64,000 nucleotides of DNA from an uncultured Sphingomonas sp. (GTDB lineage: Bacteria; Pseudomonadota; Alphaproteobacteria; Sphingomonadales; Sphingomonadaceae): contig NZ_CADCVZ010000030.1 of the NCBI RefSeq assembly GCF_902806265.1, forward strand, positions 37,282 to 101,281, read 5' to 3'. The notes below the pieces were generated by a model, which did no database searches, was not told where the DNA came from, and worked only from the letters and a program-made list of their open reading frames with translations. Position 1 is the stretch's first letter. Every line of letters starts with the position of its first letter. Of this stretch, positions 59,240 through 64,000 are shown in pieces. The translations under genes and the position numbers were made by a program.

Positions 59240-60388
59240 TCAAGGGATGACGGTGGTCACCAGATAGGCAGCGAAGATCACCAGGTGCACCGCGCCGTGC
59301 AGCACCGTCACCCGCCCGCGCGCAAGCGACAGGGCGGCGACGAACAGGCTGAGGGCGAGCAGCAGCACCGACTTGGGATCGAGGCCGAGCACCAGCGGAA
59401 GCCCGAGGGTGAAGGACACCACCGCCACGACCGGGATGGTCAGGCCAATGGTGGCAAGCGCCGAGCCGAGAGCGAGGTTGAGGCTGGTCTGCAGCCGCCT
59501 CGCCCGGGCCGCACGCACTGCAGCTACGCTTTCCGGCAGCAGAACGATCGCGGCAATGACGATCCCCACCACCTCGCGGGGAGCGCCCGCGGCCGCGACC
59601 CCGGCTTCAAGCGCGGGCGACAGCGACTTGGCCATGAGCACCACGGCCACCAGCCCGACCAGCAGGAAGAGAAAGGAGAGGACCGCCTGTGACTGAGATG
59701 GCGGCGGCGCATGCACCTCCGGCACCTTTTGGAGGTCGCCGCGCGGCAGAAAATAATCGCGGTTGCGAACGGTCTGCACGAAGACAAAGGTCAGGTACAG
59801 GATCAGCAGGAAAACCGACACGAACGCCAGCTGCGTCCGGGTATAGATCGGTCCGGCGAGTGTGGTGGTGTAGTTGGGCAGGACCAGCGCCAGCACCATC
59901 AGGGTCGCCAAGGTGCCAAGCGCCGCGGTCGCTCCGGTGCGGGTGAAGCGGACCTCCTCCCGACGGGCCGCCGCGGCGACCAGGCACAGGCCAAGCAGCA
60001 GGTTGAGGATGATCATGCCGGTCGCGAACACCGTATCGCGGGCGAGCGTCACGGCCGCCTCACGGTTGGCGAGCATCAGCGAGACGATCAGCCCGGATTC
60101 GATCACGGTCACCGCGAGCGCGAGGATCAGGGTTCCGAACGGCTCGCCGACCCGGTGAGCGACAACCTCGGCATGATGAACCGCGGCAAGCACCACGCCG
60201 ATCAGGACGATGGCGGACACCGCCGGCCAGAACAGGCCGAACTGCGCGGCCGCCAGCACCAGCCAGCCGAGCACGGGGAGCAGCCCGCTCCAGCTGGTCA
60301 GCTGCGCGCGGAGGAGCGGGGATTGCCGCACCTGCTTCGTCCGCGGTGCCTCCGGCGCCCCGGCCTCTAACGCGGATGCTTCGTTCAT
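59240..60388 (-). CDS. calcium/proton antiporter (ChaA/Cax type)
   Basis: 382 aa, about 11 hydrophobic segments. First repeat GEPFGTLILALAVTVIESGLIVSLMLA and second SLNLALGSALATIGLTIPVVAVVSF carry the Cax/NCX alpha-repeat acidic and glycine residues; NREAAVTLARDTVFATGMIILN follows the first. The start ATG 60388 has only a weak GGGCG upstream. Ca2+ or Na+/H+ exchange expected. Confidence 0.88.
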   Translation of the reverse strand: MNEASALEAGAPEAPRTKQVRQSPLLRAQLTSWSGLLPVLGWLVLAAAQFGLFWPAVSAIVLIGVVLAAVHHAEVVAHRVGEPFGTLILALAVTVIESGLIVSLMLANREAAVTLARDTVFATGMIILNLLLGLCLVAAAARREEVRFTRTGATAALGTLATLMVLALVLPNYTTTLAGPIYTRTQLAFVSVFLLILYLTFVFVQTVRNRDYFLPRGDLQKVPEVHAPPPSQSQAVLSFLFLLVGLVAVVLMAKSLSPALEAGVAAAGAPREVVGIVIAAIVLLPESVAAVRAARARRLQTSLNLALGSALATIGLTIPVVAVVSFTLGLPLVLGLDPKSVLLLALSLFVAALSLARGRVTVLHGAVHLVIFAAYLVTTVIP

Positions 60389-60455
60389 GAGGCGCCCATG
60401 CAAAACGGAATGCGTGGGAGGTGACCGGCGTTCCGCGCCCGGCTCGGGCAAGCGG

Positions 60456-61817
60456 CTAAGCGGCTGCGGCGACGCGCTCCGGAACGCCGAACAGATCGTG
60501 CTCGTCCGAGTCTTCTACCTGCACCCGGACGATGTCGCCCGGCGCGAGGTGGCCAGCGTCGCGGAGGTGGACCTCGCCGTCGATCTCCGGGGCGTCGGCC
60601 TTGCTGCGCCCGGTGGCGCCGCCGGTGTCGCCGTCGACCACGTCGATGATCACGTCCACGCTGCGGCCGACCTTAGCCGCGAGCTTCTCAGCGCTGATTC
60701 GAGCGGTCAGCTCCATCACCCTGGCGTAGCGCTCCTCCTTGAGCTCGGGCGGCACTGCGCCGGGCAGGTCGTTGGCCGCGGCGCCCTCCACCGGCTCGAA
60801 GCGGAACGCGCCGACCCGGTCGAGCCGCGCTTCGGCCAGCCAGTCGAGCAGGTAGCGGAAGTCTTCCTCCGTCTCGCCGGGGAAGCCGACCACGAAGCTG
60901 GAGCGGATGGCAATATCGGGTACCTGCGTGCGCCATTCGCGCAGGCGCTCGAGCACACGGGCCTCGTTCGCCGGGCGCTTCATCGCTTTCAGCACCTTGG
61001 GGCTGGCATGCTGGAACGGAATGTCGAGGTAGGGCAGCACCAGCCCCTCGGCCATCAGCGGGATGACCCGGTCCACGTGCGGGTACGGGTAGACATAGTG
61101 GAGCCGCACCCATGCGCCGAGCTGTCCCAGCGCGCGGGCGAGGTCGGTCATGTGCGCCCGGACCTCACCGCCCTTCCATGGGTAGGCGGCGTGCTTGAGG
61201 TCGAGCCCGTAGGCGCTGGTGTCCTGGCTGATCACCAGCAGTTCGCGGGTGCCGGCCGCGATCAGCTTCTCCGCCTCGCGCAGGATCGCGTCCGGACGGC
61301 GGCTGACGAGGTCGCCGCGGATCTGCGGGATGATGCAAAAGGCGCAGCGGTGATTGCAGCCTTCGGAGATCTTGAGATAGCTGTAGTGCCTGGGCGTGAG
61401 CTTCAGGCCCAGGTCCGCCCGGGCCTGCGGCACCAGGTCGAGATAAGGCGAAGGCGCTGGCGGAGCGGCCTCGTGCACCGCCTCGACCACCTGCTCATAT
61501 TGGTGGGCGCCGGTCACCGCGAGCACCTGCGGGAAGCGGCCGCGGATGACCTCTGCCTCGCGGCCCATGCAGCCGGTGACGATCACCCGGCCGTTCTCCG
61601 CGATCGCCTCGCCGATCGCCTCCAGGCTCTCGGCCTTGGCGCTGTCTAGGAAGCCGCAGGTGTTGACCAGCACCACGTCGGCACCGGCATAGTCGGGCGA
61701 CATGTCGTAACCGTCGGCGCGCAGCCTGGAGAGGATGCGCTCGCTGTCGACGAGGTTCTTGGGACAGCCGAGCGAAACCATGCCGACGCGGGGCGGGGAG
61801 GGAAGTCTGGTTGCCAT
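60456..61817 (-). CDS. rimO: ribosomal protein S12 methylthiotransferase RimO
   Basis: 453 aa radical SAM. N-terminal UPF0004 domain Cys in [16 protein letters not shown] and [10 protein letters not shown]; radical SAM Cys-x3-Cys-x2-Cys in [10 protein letters not shown]-terminal TRAM domain about 390-450. It adds methylthio to Asp88 of S12. The order with miaB differs in a few residues; [12 protein letters not shown] is typical of RimO. Confidence 0.95.
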   Translation of the reverse strand: MATRLPSPPRVGMVSLGCPKNLVDSERILSRLRADGYDMSPDYAGADVVLVNTCGFLDSAKAESLEAIGEAIAENGRVIVTGCMGREAEVIRGRFPQVLAVTGAHQYEQVVEAVHEAAPPAPSPYLDLVPQARADLGLKLTPRHYSYLKISEGCNHRCAFCIIPQIRGDLVSRRPDAILREAEKLIAAGTRELLVISQDTSAYGLDLKHAAYPWKGGEVRAHMTDLARALGQLGAWVRLHYVYPYPHVDRVIPLMAEGLVLPYLDIPFQHASPKVLKAMKRPANEARVLERLREWRTQVPDIAIRSSFVVGFPGETEEDFRYLLDWLAEARLDRVGAFRFEPVEGAAANDLPGAVPPELKEERYARVMELTARISAEKLAAKVGRSVDVIIDVVDGDTGGATGRSKADAPEIDGEVHLRDAGHLAPGDIVRVQVEDSDEHDLFGVPERVAAAA

Positions 61818-61862
61818 GGGAGACGCCGCATATAGTGGAAAATGCGGGCGAAATCGAGACGC

Positions 61863-62669
61863 TTAGTCGCGAATTTCCTCGGCGTCGTACCATTGGTCGG
61901 GGCGGGGCGGGCCGAGTTGCCAGGCGTGGTCGCCGAGAATGACCTCCTCGGTTGGCCGCCCGGCGGCATCGCGGGCGGGGCGGTAGCGGAAGCGCTGCAT
62001 GATCAGCCGGCAGGTGGTCGCGTCCAGCAATGGCGTGCCGCTCGAGCGGGTGACGCGGCAATCGCGAACCCGGCCGTTTCGCGCGACGACGAAGCGCAGG
62101 TGCACGGTGCCTTGTACCCGCCGTTCCACCAGGGCGGGCGGGTAGTCGCGCGGAGTGATGGCGCCGCGCAGCCACTCGGCCGGTATCCCGCGTCCGCCGC
62201 CGCCGCCGCCGCCGGTGCCGTCGCCGAAGCGGCCGGAGCCAAGGCCGGCGCCGACCCCTCCGCGGCCGGTGCCCGGACCGGGGAAGGGGGCCGCTCCCGC
62301 CGCGGGTGCGGTGCCCTGCCCGGCGACCGGAGCGGCGCGAATCGGCGGCGGCGGCGGCGGAAGCTTCACCTCCGGCTCGGGCGCGACAACCGGGGTGGGC
62401 GTGTTGCGAAGTGCCGGCGGAGCAGCCGCGCCTTCCGGGTCCTTGGGCCGCTCCGTCGGCTTGGCGGCTTGTTCCGGCATCATCGGCTCGGTGGGCGGCG
62501 GCGGCGGGTTGTCGGCCAGGCTGATGAGGGAGAGCGGGTCCTCGATCTTCGGCTCCACCGTTACGCCCAAGCCCGTCAGCAGGGCGTAGCCCAGGCCCAG
62601 ATGGATGGCGCCGACGATCAGCGCGGAACGCCAGCGATCACGGCGGTCGGCAAGTGCTCGGCCCGACAT
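61863..62669 (-). CDS. energy transducer TonB-like protein
   Basis: 268 aa. One N-terminal hydrophobic segment (about 16-35, ALIVGAIHLGLGYALLTGLGV), a proline-rich linker (PPPPPTEPMMPEQ to about 110) followed by a Gly stretch, and a C-terminal TonB/TolA fold: DYPPALVERRVQGTVHLRFVVARNGRVRDCRVTRSSGTPLLDATTCRLIMQRFRYRPARD. It couples the proton motive force to TonB receptors. No exbB/exbD nearby. Could serve the receptor at 50614, but there is no linkage. Confidence 0.85.
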   Translation of the reverse strand: MSGRALADRRDRWRSALIVGAIHLGLGYALLTGLGVTVEPKIEDPLSLISLADNPPPPPTEPMMPEQAAKPTERPKDPEGAAAPPALRNTPTPVVAPEPEVKLPPPPPPIRAAPVAGQGTAPAAGAAPFPGPGTGRGGVGAGLGSGRFGDGTGGGGGGGRGIPAEWLRGAITPRDYPPALVERRVQGTVHLRFVVARNGRVRDCRVTRSSGTPLLDATTCRLIMQRFRYRPARDAAGRPTEEVILGDHAWQLGPPRPDQWYDAEEIRD

Positions 62670-62702
62670 GCCGGCGATCCTATAACGGCCGGTCCGGTCC
62701 GG

Positions 62703-63809
62703 CTAGGCCCTTGTTCCGGCTGACTTTAGCGCGCGATTAGGGACGATCTCGACCACCCGGTCTCCGACCTGAAGCGACTTGGCTCCGTCTTCCCAGAAGC
62801 TGATCGCCTGTCCGTCGCGCATCAATCTCACGCCCAAACCGGTCTTCAGCCCGGACAGGGGCAGGCCCGCTTCCTCCGCGCCGACTAGGCGCTCGCGCAA
62901 TTGCACCTCGCCGGCATGCGAAGCTAGGTCGGCCATGTAGTCGGCGATCCCCGACCCTTGCGCCGAGCCGGCCATCAGCAGCCCGGCAAAGCTCACCGGA
63001 TTGATCACGGTGGACGCGCCAGCCGCGCGCGCCGGCACCTCGTTGTCGCTGTTCTTGACGGACACGGTGATCGGCAGATCGGGGACGAGGTGCCGAGCGG
63101 TCAGGCAGACCAGGATGGAGGTATCGTCCCGCCCAGCAGCCACGATCAGGCAGCGGGCGGTTCTAGCCCTGACCGCCTCAAGCGTGGCATCGCGGGTCGC
63201 GTCGCCCTGCAGCACGGTGCAGCCGAGCGCTTCCGCCTGGGCGGCCGCCTCCGCCTCGCAATCGATCACCACGATCTCCTTGGCCGGCGTGCCGCGGGCG
63301 ATCAGTTCGTTGACGGCTTCGGAACCGGCGGTGCCGCAACCGGCGACGATGATATGGTCGGTTAAGGTCTGCTGCAGGCGTTGCATGAGCCACTTGCTCC
63401 AAAGTCGCTTGATCACAAAGGTGTAGGCGGTTCCCGCCAGGATCAGCAGGAAGAAAATGCGGATGGGCGTCACGACCAGCGCGTCGAACAGCCGGGCCTG
63501 ATCCGTCACCGGAACCACGTCGCCGTAGCCCGTCGTGGTCGCGCTGATCATGGTAAAGTAGATGATGTCGGCGAAGCTGATGTGCCCGTCGTGAGTGTCC
63601 TTCAGGCTTTCGCGCTCGATCCAGTGAAAGCCGACCACCAGCGCCAGCAGCGCGAACGCCACCGCTACCCGGATGAAGAACTGCGCCCAATTGCCTAGGG
63701 AGGGGCGGCGCCGGAGCAGCAGGTCGTTGCGATCCCGGGTCGGGCGCCACGGACCGGACGGTGGACGGGGCGTGAGATACCTGCTGGTCAACCCTGTCCC
63801 TTTCCGCAC
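62703..63809 (-). CDS. 2-TM potassium channel with TrkA-N domain
   Basis: 368 aa. Membrane segment about 41-61, then pore helix and selectivity filter SATTTGYGDVVP (TTGYGD), second segment (RIFFLLILAGTAYTFVI), then the RCK/TrkA-N nucleotide-binding domain HIIVAGCGTAGSEAVNELIARG and TrkA-C. Ends GDRVVEIVPNRALKS. GTG at 63809 opens the frame; TTG at 63791, with AAAGGGA upstream, is an alternative start. Gates K+ by ligand binding. Confidence 0.9.
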   Translation of the reverse strand: MRKGTGLTSRYLTPRPPSGPWRPTRDRNDLLLRRRPSLGNWAQFFIRVAVAFALLALVVGFHWIERESLKDTHDGHISFADIIYFTMISATTTGYGDVVPVTDQARLFDALVVTPIRIFFLLILAGTAYTFVIKRLWSKWLMQRLQQTLTDHIIVAGCGTAGSEAVNELIARGTPAKEIVVIDCEAEAAAQAEALGCTVLQGDATRDATLEAVRARTARCLIVAAGRDDTSILVCLTARHLVPDLPITVSVKNSDNEVPARAAGASTVINPVSFAGLLMAGSAQGSGIADYMADLASHAGEVQLRERLVGAEEAGLPLSGLKTGLGVRLMRDGQAISFWEDGAKSLQVGDRVVEIVPNRALKSAGTRA

Positions 63810-63923
63810 GAGTAACTGGACCGGCGATGCAACGACTGGTCAGCGCACAAGTTGCTGGTTAGAAGCCGCGCCTTTCACCGGCTATGGACCAGGCCGCCAC
63901 TCGCTTCGGCACGGAGTTTCTGC

Positions 63924-64000
63924 ATGCGTATCGCAATGATCGGCACTGGCTACGTCGGCCTGGTTTCGGGGGCCTGCTTCGCCGATTTCGGCCACCACGT
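63924..64000 (+). CDS. UDP-glucose 6-dehydrogenase, 5' part (runs off the window)
   Basis: The first 25 codons read MRIAMIGTGYVGLVSGACFADFGHHV. GTGYVGLVSGACFADFGHHV is the hallmark dinucleotide loop of UDP-glucose/GDP-mannose dehydrogenases, and the GxGYVGL form favours UDP-glucose. ACGGAG lies 7-12 bases before the ATG. Makes UDP-glucuronate for capsule or exopolysaccharide. The gene continues past 64000. Confidence 0.85.
   Translation, partial: MRIAMIGTGYVGLVSGACFADFGHH

Overview
This is a high-GC chromosomal segment that looks like a sphingomonad-type alphaproteobacterium (order Sphingomonadales). Support comes from several gene pairings and families: DUF484 next to xerC, a DUF6456 protein beside an XRE regulator, hrcA-grpE, lepB-rnc-era, long alphaproteobacterial forms of ribosomal proteins L9 and S6, a large TonB-dependent receptor, and REP-like repeats of the kind common in this group. 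No transposase, phage module, CRISPR array or rRNA was found. One tRNA gene (Val, anticodon UAC) lies at 12684-12759. The window opens with a strong terminator and closes inside a UDP-glucose 6-dehydrogenase gene.

Region by region. 1-4.3 kb: a nitronate monooxygenase-like flavoprotein, a secreted SH3-like protein, a glutathione transferase, then a thiolase followed by a small membrane protein on the minus strand. 4.4-11.6 kb: a leucine/isovalerate degradation operon (isovaleryl-CoA dehydrogenase, methylcrotonyl-CoA carboxylase beta and alpha) interrupted by a low-GC gene of unknown function, then a short-chain dehydrogenase and CysQ. 11.7-17.1 kb: a winged-helix regulator, tRNA-Val, two tiny membrane proteins, an XRE regulator with a candidate operator, a DUF6456 protein, a second glutathione transferase, a disordered Q/G/S-rich protein, and the rpsF-rpsR-rplI operon. 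17.1-25.3 kb: an outer-membrane barrel with an odd proline-rich tail, alanine racemase, and a minus-strand run (thioesterase, DUF72, dapB, nth), sirtuin, and lepB-rnc-era.

25.4-32 kb: a five-gene chain in which every gene overlaps the next by 4 bp (pgi, gor, a phytoene-desaturase-like oxidoreductase, a CoA transferase, a glycosyltransferase-like gene of lower GC). 32-41 kb: a K+/H+ antiporter, the XpaC/TelA pair, three TadE/TadG-like pseudopilin genes, enoyl-CoA hydratase, a transaldolase-like aldolase, and DUF484-xerC. 41-49 kb: dedA, gshB, yraN and rsmI, a PBP-activator lipoprotein, hemW-rdgB-rph, and hrcA-grpE. 49-56.5 kb: a Tat-exported sarcosine-oxidase-like enzyme directly downstream of a TonB-dependent receptor, a metallopeptidase-like protein, acpP-fabF-mltG. 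56.4-57.3 kb: a decaying stretch with two broken genes. 57.3-64 kb: a MarR regulator, M17 aminopeptidase, Ca2+/H+ antiporter, rimO, a TonB-like protein, a K+ channel with TrkA-N domain, and the start of ugd.

The most interesting points are four. First, an unknown low-GC gene is translationally coupled into the mcc operon. Second, a nearly identical two-cysteine, proline-rich C-terminal tail sits on two unrelated outer-membrane barrels. Third, a TonB receptor and Tat flavo-oxidase pair has two dyads upstream. Fourth, REP-like repeat copies have entered coding sequence, including the N-terminus of HemW. Functions are assigned by reading protein motifs only; no database search was run.
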